Assembly: GCA_040954595.2 (NCBI GenBank)
Contig: CM082580.2
Coordinates: 2,356,001 to 2,420,000 of the forward strand
Source of the DNA: Balanoglossus misakiensis
Taxonomy: Eukaryota > Hemichordata
Direction: 5' to 3'
DNA length: 64,000 bases
Shown piece after piece: positions 32,401 to 47,400 of this stretch. The notes under the pieces were generated by a model that saw only the letters and a list, made by a program, of their open reading frames with translations, had not been told where the DNA came from and ran no database searches. Made by a program: the position numbers and the translations under genes. Position 1 is the first letter of the stretch; each line of letters begins with the position of its first letter.

Positions 32401-35400
32401 TTGGGCAAAAAGTATTTTCATCTTCATTGAGATCAATAAGATTGCTTTTTCTAGAGTCAACACCAATTTTTCAATAAATGGACTTTTCATACATGATCAA
32501 ATTTCCAAATATAAAGAAAACGTTTGCTTATTTCTTAAAATGGCCTTTTTGGGCAAAAACTTGCCAAAAAACGCACTTTAATCTTGAGTGGCGCCAATAA
32601 ACATACTTTTTTGAATACCTACCAAATTTAACACAGGGTGGGTATATAATACATTATCAGATCTCCGAAAGTGAAGAAAATATATAAGTTTTGAGTGTTT
32701 TCTAAAAATGACATTTTTGGGGCAAATAGTGGCAAAAATGGCACATTTGCCTTGAGTGGGGGTCAATAAGGCTGCTATTTCTGGAATCAGAACTATTTTA
32801 CATAGCATAAACTTTTCATATATCACATGATCTCTTAATATGAAGAAAACAGTTTGTTTTTAGTTTTTTTGTAAAAATGACCTTTTTTGACCTCAAAAAT
32901 ATGGCCAAAAATGGCATTTTGGTATTGATTGGGGTCAAAAAGACTGCTTTATGTTTTATAGTCACCATTTTACACATAGAATTGACTTTCCATATATCAT
33001 CAAATCAATCAATATGAAGAGAAGAGTGTGTTTTAAGTTTTGTCTAAAAATGCCGTTTTTGGGCAAAAAATGGTCAAAAAGGCAATTCTGTCTCATTTGG
33101 GGTCAGTCAGACTGCTTTTTTCGTAATATCAACTAAATTTTACATAGAATAGGCATATCATATGTCATCAGATCTTCGAATGTGATGAAAACAGTGTGTT
33201 TTTAGTGTTTTCTAAAAATGACCTTTTTGGGGTTAAAAAGTGCCAAAATGGCAATTTTGTCTTGGGTGGGGTCAATAAGACTGACTTTTTTGGAATCAGC
33301 ACCATTTTTTTTACATAGAATGGACTTCACAAACCTTCCTTACCAATTTTTTTTATTTAAAGGCACCTATCTCCTAGGGTAATAACTTGTCATCATAGTC
33401 ACTAATTGGTAAGGGTACTTGGAAGTATGACGTAATGATGACGTAATTGATTATTATATCAATTTTTCGCAATAATTAGATACTTTACTCCATCAGCTTT
33501 CTGTTGATACCAAACACATCACAGTTTTCATCAGTACAATTGCTCAGAAACGTGTTTTGCAAAACCTCACATTTATAGGTGAACAGAACACCATTTTCGT
33601 AAGGGTATTTTGACTTATGACGTCACTTTGATGTCATGATTTGTCATATCACTTTTATTTTGTAATTAATGGAAAGCTTGTTTATTAAGCTTTCTTTTGA
33701 TACCAAATACTTCCCTGTTGTTCTAGGTATACATTCAGAGAGACAGTATTTTACAAGACTAATTTACCCCCCTACGTCAATTTATATGCACTTTTAGGCA
33801 TTTCTACATACGTTACCCAATATAATTTAGAAGCCAATAACTCGAAAACGCCCCGGTGCCCAGATGGCAAACAAAGTGAATTTTACTCAGTATATGATAG
33901 GCTTTCAGAAAAACATTGTCTCAAAAATTCCCCCCGGGGGGGGGGGGGGGGGGGAGGTAAACCCCTACTGGCTCATGGTCTATATAACTTGCTTTCCCAT
34001 TGTAGTAACCATGTATAATATGCTACGCTGTGAAAATTTATCGCGTGCTTTAAGCAATCGCTGGTCATAGTGATGGCGTTGCCAGTCACCCTATTTTAAC
34101 GTGTATTTTGTTTTATTTTGTGAACACAGAGGCTGGTGTTTCGTTGGCTTTGATTATCGTGCTGGGTGTGATCATTGCCGTCGCGTCTGTGGGTGTGATT
34201 GGTACATGTATTGGCATTTGGACTTGCAAAATCTCAAAAAATAAGGTGAGAATGGGACCCGGGGGGGAGGTAAACCCCTACTGGCTCATGGTCTAATAAG
34301 GGAACTCGAGCATGACGTGCTTATGATCAGGGGACTCCACATGCAAGCAACCTAACTTTCACGCTCTGCCTGAAATCACTTACTGTCACGCATGCTCCAA
34401 CTGTGTTGATCTTTGTAAGGCAGGCACTGCAGTGTAGCATCAGTCGGGTGATGATCGCCATCAGAAAAACAGTGTCCATTAATTTCGCAAGCAGTTTCCT
34501 AGAAAAAATGGAGACCATGTTTACATACCATAGCAAATAGTAAATTCTGAACTTCTGCTGAACACCAAAGCCCATGTATAAAGTATCAGGCGTACGTAAC
34601 ACCGATGAGTGAGCAATTTTATTGATGGCTCATTTTAAATTTGTCGATGCGAATCCAGAAAATAATTTTGTTTCAAATTCATGGTCCTTTTTTCTGTATG
34701 TTGACACTCATTTCGAAACATTTCACATTGACAGAAAATATTATGTTCACTAAGTTTCAGAAAAAAATTATGCATTGAATGTATTTATGACGCTTTGATT
34801 GTAAAGGAAACCTCATTGTCTATGCGCAGTGCAAATGCACATGGGCTATAGACACAACTTCACAGAGTGCATATGGGAAAACGGTATTTTCCTTATTTCT
34901 TCGATTTCCCTACCTTCAGTTCACACAATCCTGCGCTGTCACATGACAAACACTTGGAGTCGTACACGGTCAGCAGCATCCCTTTGCTTGCCATGGCGCC
35001 GGCGTTGTTGCTGACATGAACACGGACAGTTGCCGAAGTCACGCCGTCTGTTTCATCAGGGTTCCCAGGCTCTACGATGGGTAGCCGCGGTCGGCAGTAA
35101 ACCTCCCGAAAGCTGACGAAGAAGGTGTCAGCTTCAGCCGTGAGTTGACTGGTGGCCATCCAGCCTTCATCGTCTTCGTACTGGTGAATAGTGAAAGAGA
35201 ACGATATTGATGTGATCGATGACGAAATCAGACAGAAGACAATATAAACAGAGAGTAGACAAGTATCGAGCGCGTGACAGTGGTTCAAGATGACCTCATC
35301 AATTTGTTGTAATTTACAAACCTAGCATGATTATGATTATTGGACCCGATATGACGTCACACTAACAACGTAATTATCCGGATTCCTTACCTTTACGTGC

Positions 35401-38400
35401 TGGTAATGACACATGAGCAAGTCACTGTTCAGGAAGTTGTCGCCGACGAGAGAGATTGACTGACAGAAGTCATGACGTATATCGCACAGACCGTGCTGTT
35501 CCGAGCCTTCAATGAACCACACGTCGGGTGGCATTGATAAATCGACAGAGCAATCGAGTCCGCCATATCCTGAAGACATAGAGGTTATTAACAGCTAGTG
35601 GTGAGAATTTTGAACGTACAACTCAGATCGACGAATATAAATGACTTGTTCTTTGATTTACAAGTGGATATTACCGGTATCGAAGTGAAGATTTGAGGCC
35701 ACTACTAAACGAATTAACAAAATGTAAATACAACTTCAACCGTAATAGTTTTGTCGTTATATATTTAAGAGCTACATTTTGTCTCGGCAAAATGTCCGGA
35801 TGAGCAGGTTATAATTAAACGTTTCCTCAGGCGTCGCGGTAAACGCAAGACGCCACAATATGCAAATGTATATTTCAGTTTGAAAAACCATACCGGACGT
35901 ACTATGGCATGGCATATACACATAAAATATTGGTATGTTTCACGATACGATCCAAAATGGCGGCTAACGATGACGTGTGTCAATATAGTTGCCCGTTGGG
36001 CGACGTCTTGATAGATATGGTGTTTCGATGCCATATATGGCAGATTAATACCTTCGTTACAATAGCAAACTCCATTGGTGCAGTTACCACGGTAACTACA
36101 CTTCCCCGGGCAAATCGAAATTCTCAGAAACATTGGCGGTGAAAAGCTTCCAGTATCTAAAACAAAAAAAACAAAACAAAAACTAAAACAGTTAGCCGAC
36201 AAACTAATGTTTTTGCATTATTGTCGGGCAGTTTATGCTTAAAATCCTTAGCTGTCACTTTCGGACACAACAGAACATATTTAGAAGGAACAACATTCCG
36301 TGGTGTGGTCGTGATACTGGAATATCACAACGCCAACTGCAAAGACAGCCACATCTTTAACCCTTTCACCACAATGGTTTGGTCCGAATCCATTGTTTTC
36401 TTGTAAACGTGGACCTCTATAGAGGTAACTGGGGCTGAACGGGTTAATGATGTCTACAGAATGAACAATGATACTGGCTGGGGTTGACGTTAATTCTTAC
36501 CATTAGAATACAGCGACACATTTTTCAAGGCGACATCTTCACAATGGTCAATCATTTCATCAACAGCCACTAACACCAGATCAAAACCATCGATTAGCTG
36601 AATAAAAGACATAATTGTATTACTGTACATGCAGAAATATTGAAAGTTCCAAGTTTATAATAATAATCCCTGGTAACTGCATACCGTTCGAATTAGTCTT
36701 TTTGCATTAATTTGGTGCGGACTTCTACTTTCAATAAAAAAAACGTTTATTCGTATTTTTATTTTAAACAACATAGTGGTGAATGTTATTTCAAAGAGAT
36801 GTACATAATGTTATTACGGTCACTACTTGTGAATCCAAGAGATTGCTTTTGAACTTGACACTCCAGAACTCGGAGACCAACAATATCACTTCTGTCTTTA
36901 ATTTCGATTTGAAGACGCCATCTTAATAATCAATGTTCAAATTCCCCCCCCCCCCCCGTATGCATGATGCATTGTAGTACACTCACACCAATGTCTTCAA
37001 CGCAGCCGTCGACTCCTCGGAACAAATCGACACCGGGAACATCGGCACAGTGCTCGGCGATCGGTGACTCCAAGATCTCAGCTCTACACCGATCGTCCGC
37101 TTGTTCCAAAGTTATACCGCTTGCTGTCGGCCACGTTACTTCGTCGAACTCGCTGCGTCTCTTCCTAATAACACAAGAAATCGTGGGCTTGAAATGCAAA
37201 TAACTGTACGAATTCCGATACACAGACCACGTGAGAGGATGTCATGTTTGGAAGATTCGTACGTTTGTTTGCGTGAAAAACACAATACAGTCTACAATAA
37301 TTTCGCTAGATATTTGCACCATTAGAAGCAATCGCTTAAGATGGGTCCCCGGGATCTTTTTGCCCGTTGCTATGGGCCTTTGCAGGACATTACACCCCGA
37401 TTTGGACTAAGCCGTTTTCAGAGTCTAACAAGGGGCTGGTAACTAGTTGAAAATCTGCACGATTGTGAGCGCGCGCCCCCTGACGCCATTGATATGCAAA
37501 TTAGCTAGGTCAAATTTCAAAAGCCTAAGGCTTTTTATTCTGTGACCTCAAAAACGAACTTGATACGTATTCATTAGTTGCTTGAACCAGGGAAGATCGT
37601 GACGGATTTTGTTTTCGAATATTATCGTTGTATCCTACGATTTCAGCATACCCGTACCTGACCTGAAAAAGTCATCGATTTTGGGTGTTTTTGGACGAAC
37701 TCTTCCACCGGTATCGCTTCTTAGCACGACGAAAACCGAAAAAACGATCCGTCACACTGTGCGGAAGTGCGTTCTCAACAAGCAGGTCAAATTTGACTGG
37801 CGTACGTGGCCTATGAAAAAAGCCTTAGGGATTTTCGTGAACGGTACAAAATCTCTGTGTACAAAACATTGGATTTTTAGCGTACGTTCGATCCAGTTAC
37901 TGTGGTTACAGGACGCGCACGCTATCGCTGACCGCTGCTTTGCCGTATTAGCGTGGCGGCCTATGGCCGGGCGGTAGCTGCCGTAAACATACTCGGACAG
38001 GGGGTGTGCACACAGTCGTGTGTATTTTTAACTAGTTACAAGCCCCTTGTCGGACGTTCATAACGGTTTCGATCAAAATTGAGTGTAGTGTCCTATAAAG
38101 GCCCATAGAAACGAGCAAAAAGATACAGGGGACCCATCTTAACCTTTTATACAAAAGCTTCGATTTGTCGTATATGTCTTCCGTCCATGGGTTACCAGTG
38201 TACGAATCTTATTGAATGAGACAAGGTCAAATCTGAAACGATTTTAGAGGCAATATCAAGTGCATGATATGATCATAATTGTTGATCACGAACTTCACAA
38301 CCTACCTCCCCAAGGCGTTGTCAACGCTCTCTGCACCAAATTTACCGGCCTCTGGAAGGTGTGCGCGGGAACCTAATTTCGAACGGCTGTCGTCAACCTG

Positions 38401-41400
38401 GCCAGTTAAGTCCGTTCCAGAGAGTTGTCGACCAATAGGGCGCCTGGCTCTGCGGCCTTCGTGGCACTCACCACCGTCTTGGCGACGGTCGGCGTGTATG
38501 AAGCATTCGCAGCTGATGCCGCCGCTCGGACGATCCCCGTCTGGAGTCGACGTCGGTGTGTCGGGCAACTTGTCAAATAAACTCTCGCCAGCTTCAATCC
38601 TGAAGAGGAAAAGATTGATTCAGTCATTTGCAATATTCAAATGTGCGTACATTTCTAAAGTTTTCATTCGACTCAAAGATCAACGACAACTCACATCCAA
38701 GTGGAGATGAACTCATTCGGCCGCTTTCCGGTGTAGTCCAACCGTGAGTTGTCACTCAGCGTGTATTCATTTCGGATGTCGCCATCGAACACACCACAAA
38801 GGCCCACGGTACCCTCGGCATCGTCGCTTGGCACCGTCAGTTCAATATCCATTCCCCAACCGCCGACTTTGGCAACAACTCTACTCCCCGACGGCATGGA
38901 TATCTGTTCAAAGTCGGAAAGAAAAAAAGGAAATCGAATTTGGTACACATAATAGATAAAAATAGCCAAATGTTACAGCTAATGTCCCTTTAATATGATC
39001 GGAATTCTTCGGGTTGAGTGGAAAGACTGCTGTGATAATTATTGGTTCATACACTTACGGTGAATCGTTTACCGCTCTTTCCTACGTTGATGGATACCCC
39101 GGATGTAAAGTTCCCCTCGCTGAATTTGACCACCTTTGGCGCTGTTTTCTGCCACTCCCCGTGGCACATCGTCACGCCGACGACATCGTCATTTTCTCGC
39201 ACAACCACCCCGCAGTTGCAGGCAACGCGCCAACACTTCCAGGTTCTGGTGTGAACCTATTAACAGGGAAGATCCAGAGTGAATTGGACCAGGGATCGGG
39301 TATGAGTGCACGGGCTTTGTGAGCGGATGGAGACGGGGCAATATGTGGAGAGCAATCGATCTGCTCCTCACAGCAAGTGAATCGTTAACGAGGTACTAGT
39401 ACACCGTTAACTGTTCAAGTCGGATGAAGGAGGATCAATCTGATTAAAATCAGATGTAGAGTTAGGTGATAGTTATGGTCGTTCTACACACTCTCTCTCT
39501 CTCTTGGCTTTTCTCGGGCGCACGCGCCCTTTCCGAACAGAACAGCAAAGAATCAGCCAGCGTAAGCCAGCGCCTTACTCTACATCTGATTTTAATCAGA
39601 TATGTCTAAGATGTCGATATCATCGATAGCAAAATACATTAAACTCTTACCTCGAAGTCTCTATGCAGGCTTTTGTGGAACACAAAATCACCAACCCTAT
39701 AGTTGTCGAATTTTCTGCGGAGAAGGGAGCATTTTAATTTCAGTGAATGTTACCCTATAACATGTTTATAGTCACATTCTGACGATAAGCTGACCAGTGA
39801 CTAGCTGATCTGTCCCGCCAAATATTGCATATAGATAAGAGATAGACGTGCGTTGTTTAGTAACCAGGCAACTCTGAGGTTGCCATAGACTTGCTCCAAG
39901 TCTATGGGCTTCATTATTTCATAATAAATACATTTAAACACTTGTTCCGAATTTCTCTATGTACCGTGTGTGAAGTAAAAGTCACCGAGTGTGGGCGTGT
40001 ATGTACAAATGTACGTCAAGGGAACGCGTAGGTAACCGAAACCGTGAGCTCAGTCCAAAATTTGAAACCAAACTCACTACCAGAAACACGCAAACAGTTT
40101 TGAAATTATTTATTAAGACAAAAAAACACCGCAAACACAAAAGAGTATTGGGATTCAAAAATCACCAAACGACTAGTGGGCTAGTCTAAGGTTGCCATTA
40201 ATGTCTATACATACCGGCCATCGTAGGTGATGTAATGAGGGTCTCCTCGAGATGTGCACCGTCCGGTGTCAATATCCTTCACCCGAACCTGTCAATTAAA
40301 AAAACCCCACTTCATACCTTTGCCGAGCTTTTCCAAGTAAGCGTATCCATGTACACTACATAAGCCGAGACAGGGCGAAAAAATTGTCGTTGAATGTATA
40401 ATAAAACATAATTTTGACCAGAACGGGACCCTATACGAGTTATGCTGACGTGTTATTAACACTCGGGGACATTTCATATGGAACTACATGTACGTTGGAT
40501 CAGTTAGTAACAGCGTGATATGAAATGATTTGAGACTCACACCAATGCTTTCTCTGTAGCCATCCTTAACTCTAGCAGAGCATTCATCGGACGCCGGTTG
40601 CGCATGCACTCTCACAAACTGATCTCCGTCGTTTTGGAAATCCCTCACTGCATCGAACTTCACTTTCTGCAGTGTGTTGTACGATTCATGTCTGATATTA
40701 ACTGCGCATGTGCTTAACAGAATCTCTGGACGATCAAGGGAGGCTGAAGTAGAAAAAAAAACAAGTTTTGATGATTGTCTTGAATTCAAGTGGATGGATG
40801 GATTGATAGATAGATGCATGAAAAAAGGATGGACAGACTGTCAATACTCACTCACTCACTCACTCACTCACTCACTCACTCGGTCACTCGCTCACTCACT
40901 CACTCACCCAACCACCCACCCACTCACTCACTCACTCACTCACTCACTCACTCACTCACTCACTCACTCACTCACTCACCCAACCACCCACCCACCCACC
41001 CACCCACCCACCCACCCACTCACTCACTCACTCACTCACTCACTCACTCACTCACTCACTCACTCACTCACTCACTCACTCACCCAACCACCCACCCATC
41101 CACCCACCCACCCACCCACTCACTCACTCACTCACTCACTCGGTCACTCGCTCACTCACTCACTCACCCAACCACCCGCCCACCCACCCACCCACCCACT
41201 CACTCACTCACTCACTCACTCACTCGGTCACTCGCTCACTCACTCACTCACCCAACCACCCACCCACCCACCCACCCACCCATCCACCCACCCACTCACT
41301 CACTCACTCACTCACTCAGTCACTCGCTCACTCACTCACTCACCCAACCACTCACCCACCCACCCAACCACCCACCCACCCACCCACCCACCCATCCACC

Positions 41401-44400
41401 CACCCACCCATCCACCCACCCACTCACTCACTCACTCACTCACTCAGTCACTCGCTCACTCACTCACTCACCCAACCACCCACCCACCCACCCACCCACC
41501 CATCCACCCACCCACTCACTCACTCACTCACTCACTCAGTCACTCGCTCACTCACTCACCCACCCAACCACCCACCCACCCACCCACCCACCCACCCACC
41601 CACCCACCCACCCATCCACCCACCCACTCACTCACTCACTCACTCACTCAGTCACTCGCTCACTCACTCACTCACCCAACCACCCGCCCACCCACCCACC
41701 CACTCACTCACTCACTCACTCACTCGGTCACTCGCTCACTCACTCACTCACCCAACCACCCACCCACCCACCCACCCACCCATCCACCCACCCACTCACT
41801 CACTCACTCACTCACTCAGTCACTCGCTCACTCACTCACTCACCCAACCACTCACCCAATCACCCAACCACCCACCCACCCACCCACCCACCCATCCACC
41901 CAACCACTCACTCACTCACTCACTCACTCACTCACTCACGACCGAACGAACGAACGAACGAACGAACGAACGAACGAACGAACGAACGACAAGGCGATAA
42001 AAAGACACAGTGAAGTCTAGCTGTGGGATAAATCAAACTCACCCCTCTCTGCTTTTAGTTCAATTTTACACGACATTGGTACGGTTGCCCAAAGAGCCAC
42101 TTCGTGCCCAGGTCCTGACAGGTCTTCTCGCGTGATTATCGAGTTCGGCGAGACCTTAAATGCAAATACATCACCGCGACGATTTATCTTGCAATAAGAT
42201 GTTAGGAAATCCGTGTTTCATATTTGTGCATGTAAATATATGCGTTTTCATCGTTATTGACCCAAACGTATTTGAAAATATGAATACATTTTCCACCGAA
42301 TCAGGTTGATCATTGGCTGTCAAATGCACTTACCTTGATACCAACAAACACATCGTTGCTGGAAAACGGTGGACTGAGGACATCGGAATCTAGAAAGCGG
42401 GCGATGACTTCACACCGAACCTTTGAAGAAGAAATAAAATGTCGCAAATTTCATCCAACAATCATGATATGTTGATATATTGACAACTTTATTGCTATTT
42501 CGCGTTTCCTTTGGTTTGCGATTGTTATGTACCACTCGTCTCGTGCCCCGCCAAACCTATACGAGCAAATGGGTTTAAGACTTTGATTTTCGGACCGTGT
42601 ATACCTCACGTCACGTGCCACAAGTGTTACTTCCACGAACAATCAACAAACAAACAAACAACGCAACTTCGACACTCACTGTGCAGCCAATCACGAATTC
42701 ATCTTCCCACAAGATGTCTTTTGGGGAATCCGGAGATACCTCCTTCGCCTTGACCAGAGTGTCGTCCATCAGCCAGTTGATTTCATACTCCGCCTCCTGT
42801 GATTCGCCGCCTCGGAACTGACACTCCAAGTAACCCTGATGTCTTTCCTCGCTAAATTTTGGCGTCAACATTGGCATTTGGTCGAGATTTGGAAACTCGA
42901 CTTTGAGGAAGACATAGAAATTGATCACCAATATAAGAATGTACTCGTCACGTTACAACCATTTGTAGATTATGAGGTGAAGCCATTGGACGCATAGCAG
43001 TTACATGTTTGGATAGGCCTAATCATTAATAATCATGTGGAGTGTCCTTATGACTTGAACAAGAACTCCTCCATGTACGTTGGCTGTTTTACATCACGGA
43101 TGTAGATCGAAAGGACACTGTTATCGCCCATTAAGGGTTATTTTTTATACTTTTATGCGACCCCATATAAGTTAAAACTGATTAAAGTGGCCTCATTCTT
43201 ATTAGTGGCTTCGTGGTTTTATTTGAGAGGTTATTTCTCGGAAGACAATTTACACTCGCTCGATCAAATTTCTCAGTCACTTCAAGAGTTCGCCAGGGAC
43301 ATAGCCATTTTATATCAAACACTGTACAGGAAATAATTTGCAAGAATAAAAGTTAATCTCATCATCGTACAAATGTGATTATGCTCTACGTAAAAGCCTG
43401 GTTTCCCCGTGATTTTATAGTTTTGGGAACAGTGGACATGCAATCTCATAGAGCGAAATGCCAAGAAAACACGAAAAAACGTGACATAAATATTTGTGTA
43501 GGTTACCTGAGCAACCTGGCTGAAATCCACCACTGGGGGAGCCATGTCCTGGTGGGCACGGTTCCTTGCCACCTACGAGGAGGGAGAGGGAAAGAGAGAG
43601 GGAGACAGAGGGGAGGAAGAGAGAGATTTGTGTAAATATTAAATACCTGCAATTAAGTCGTTAATCAAGATACTACATGTATAATTCATTTAACTTGAAG
43701 GTCGTAAAGTACGGTACCTGCGCAGTAGGCAGCAGGGCAGATATCAAGTGGTTCCAACTTGTAAACGTAGAACTCTCCACAGTTCTTCACAATGACGTCG
43801 GCACTTGTATCGCAGCAGTTGGTGCCACCTAAGAAGATAGAGGTTTGATTCAGCAAAAAAATGAAATGTCAGACCTGAGTCCGAAAGTGATGAAGCTCCT
43901 TGACTTAACGTTGCATAACTCATCATCTATATCTGCGGAGAAGCTCAAAAGTTGGAGTACCTTCGTTTATGCACACAGTCATCGCCTGGCATTCGTTCGC
44001 TGGCGGTAGTTCACCATCGAGCCACCCCGGAAATTGGGTTCCACAGTGGAATTCTGGGACACACGATGTCGGCATTTGACCCCCGGCCTCGCTCGTGAAC
44101 CTGTACCAATTCGGGTCCAACCCGTCGTCGCATATGTAGTCCTGTTGTGACATCGTGGCGTCCAAACTGTAGGCCGAGCTCCGATACTTGTTGTCGATCG
44201 GCAAGTACTGCTCGCACGGTTCAACGATCAGATCTACAGGGCGGTCAAAGAGTGGCACAGTTTCATTTTCACATTTCTAGCCCAAGAAGCCAATCAACTA
44301 AATAAATTACATCAATGGTTCTGTACGAATACATAGCGTTGTCAACACACACTAGTGCGATTAATCTTAAATCTCATAACTCATAATAAATAGTCAATAG

Positions 44401-47400
44401 TTCCTGGTGCTTAATTCGACTTCCCGACTAAATTGTATTCACATCTGCCAATGCAGGTTTCGTTTTGTGACATTTCCCTTTACAAGTTGAATAACGTCGG
44501 ATACTTACTCGGTGATTTCACAAACACCGCGAAGACATCAGCTCTGCTTGAGTTTTCTGTGTCAATACATGAAAACAATAACAATTGATTCGTATGAATG
44601 GCGCCTGCATTATGCTACCATTATCGAGAGAAAGACTGGCCATAGTACAATGCCTGAGTGATTTTGGACAATCTTGACACAATGGAAGATTAAGTTAATA
44701 CTGCTAGTACATTGACTATCTTTTTTGCTTTTGAAATTTACGTTTACAACATTTGAAATGTTTTATCGTTCTCTACAAATGCATAGACCACTTTCATGAC
44801 CAATATATGACCTTTCATAATTGTACTTCAATTGGTATGAGGCTGTCAAGATTCAACAATTTGACAAAAGAAACGTTCAGTACATAACTTATGTAAGGTC
44901 ATTTATGGGACAAGAATATTGCCTATTATCTTTTCCTTGAAGACGAATCTTATCCGAGGTACATTTGTAATTCAATAAAAACTTGTCCATGAAGAATTGT
45001 AGCAGCAACAAATATCTTGGTGATCGTCACATTTCAGCATATTTTGATCACATTGTAATCAAACTGATGTGCATGTGTAAATCATAGTGCTCCGTCTTTT
45101 AGGCTTTGTCCACTTTGAAGGAAACCCCCGAAGTGCGCAAGCGCGTCAAAGTTCTGAAATGAATTCTGTTTCGATTATACTAGCCCATATTAACAGAACA
45201 ATTTATTTTATATTGTTAATAGCTTCTAACACAATTAGAAATAATTTGTGATTATAAGATATTAACAAGAAAAACGCAATGCAATGAAACTGCACTGATA
45301 TTTCATTATTTGTGCAAAGTGCGCTTACTTGTCTTTTTAGTACAATATGAGAATTGCATGTTTTCCCCAAAATACTGAAAGATTGTAAATTTTCAATCGA
45401 ATGTTGAAAAGATGGTCAAGATCTTATCATCATCAAAGTAGTTCATTGTCTGTGACTGACCTGACCCCCAAACTGCATAAGTTTCCAGTGTTGAAAATGT
45501 AAAATGATTTATTTTCAAGTTCTTCGGATTGTCCCACTCGCACGGCGACCTTTCCTCTCCCGTTCCGACAATCAACCATCCCGTGTCAGTTTGACAGTTA
45601 TCGTACATGTAGCTCTTGTTAATGAAAAAACTCCTTCCAACCTTTCGGTGGCTGAGTAATGAAGTATCAAGATAAAAAGTTATTTGTTTAAAGAGAGGTG
45701 AACTTCCCACTTCTTTTTTGTAATGTCCCGTAATTTCTGGAAAGTAATGGAGCCAGTCCAGTTAAAAAAAACACGATATTTTTAAGACACCTCGGCTATC
45801 TTTCGTGAACATACGGTAGCTATACCGGAATCACTCGTCCGCGACGCATGCATACACACTCCTTCGAAATACGTGTGAATCATATACATAAAAATGTGTA
45901 AGGATAAAAAACTAAAATATATGACCGGGTGTTTGTTCAACAATACAAAACAATGATACATCTATTCAATAACCTTTGACTCACAATTTTTCCAAGATGA
46001 GAGAGAGGGGGAGAGGGAGGCACGCAGGCAGGGAGAGAGGGGGAGGGAGAGAGAGGGAGGGAGGGAGGAAGAGAGAGAGAGAGAGAGTCCAAGCTTGATA
46101 TATTCTACATTGGACGTACAAACAATAGTAGCAGTTATGCAAATACGCCCAGCCTGGCGTGAAGTGACATCTATCACAGAATGGTCTCTAACACATCACG
46201 CGGACGAAATAAAGCCCAGCGCCATTTCCCATGATTCAAAATACAGTAACCTCTAGAGAGGAACATCCGGCAATATTTTACCCAGTTTTTGTATTTTAAA
46301 AAATCGCACTGGTTATACTTGACGAAAAAGGGTTGTCCTGAATACATGAAGCCAGCGTTAGCATTTATGTGAAAATCATCTGGATTGAACATCTTCAATA
46401 CACCTTTTAGCGGCAGTTTGTCCAGCGCTGCCAAAGACAGAGCACTACAACACACTTATTGTACACGTCAGTCTGTTAATCATGGTACGATCCAATGCGG
46501 CTGTTTCATTTGATCTGAACTCCCCTCCCCCGGGTGGGGTTGTTCAGGCAACAGCACACCGATTCTTTCACGGACTTCAAATTAGCTTTCTGGGTCTCTC
46601 CCCTGTTTATTGTCTCAGGGACGATATTTTGCTGGTGTAGGCTTGTTGGTTTTTGGCATTTTGCACAGAGTGAAATAGACCAACACCAATCAATCATTTC
46701 TTGTGGGGAATTCCCGATTTAAACAGCCTATCAACATGCAAACGCCTGTTGCCATGTGTCATTTATGGGGCTGTCATGAGCCACAACGTATCAAAGAACC
46801 GCACTGCACTTTGGGATGATTAAGTGTTGGCAATCCGAGTAGAAAGCTCACTGACCTGATTCCCAAACGACTGCAGTGTTAAGTGTTGAATAGAGGAAGC
46901 GACATCCAGGTAAACTGTCATAATTACAATGTGATTTCGTACGTCCGGTTGATATCAACAACCACCCGTTGTCTGCCTCACAACCGTCGTATCCACTTTG
47001 AATGTAAAATCTCCTCCCAACGTGGCTGTCCCTGAAACAGTATTATATTAGAAACGATTGTCGCATCGCGTTATAGAAAATAAGTATCCTTCCGCAGTAT
47101 TTTGCGCTTGGACACCCGGAAAGCTCAAACTCGATTCAGGAATATATGTGATTAGTTATTAGAGTATTCACCCGAACCGTAAAATGATTTCCACAAAATC
47201 ATATGCCGATCAACGTGTCATATATTCGAAATATAGAAGTTATCTTCGGGAATAACTGTCCGACACATAGTTTCGGGAATGACAATAAATAACAGCAGAT
47301 ACTGGTTCAAGGTAGAATTATGAAAAAATAACGAAAATACTGTTATAATGGATTACACAACAGGTAAACACACGGTGTTTGCCGGAGTGTCCGTTTCGGC

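Larger units (their letters stand above)
29739..34262. repeat. 4.5-kb palindrome (inverted duplication) in the last long intron
   Basis: Bases ~29739-31150 and ~32850-34262 are reverse complements with very few differences, including the transmembrane exon and a mirrored C/G run (30043-30066 and 33933-33955). The homology ends sharply at CCCGGG (29740) and (34262). Just past 34262 a 35-base piece of the arm (GAGGTAAACCCCTACTGGCT) is repeated. The arms continue inward as more diverged copies. Confidence 0.9.

Noticed and set aside
40674-42020. Two overlapping frames of about 400-450 residues rich in Thr, His, Ser, Pro
   Set aside because: They arise from the tetranucleotide microsatellite and overlap a VWDE-like exon on the other strand.
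46174-46455. Minus-strand frame between the two alternative exons as a further VWDE-like exon
   Set aside because: Only weak likeness to the domain; no convincing splice donor and no phase fit.
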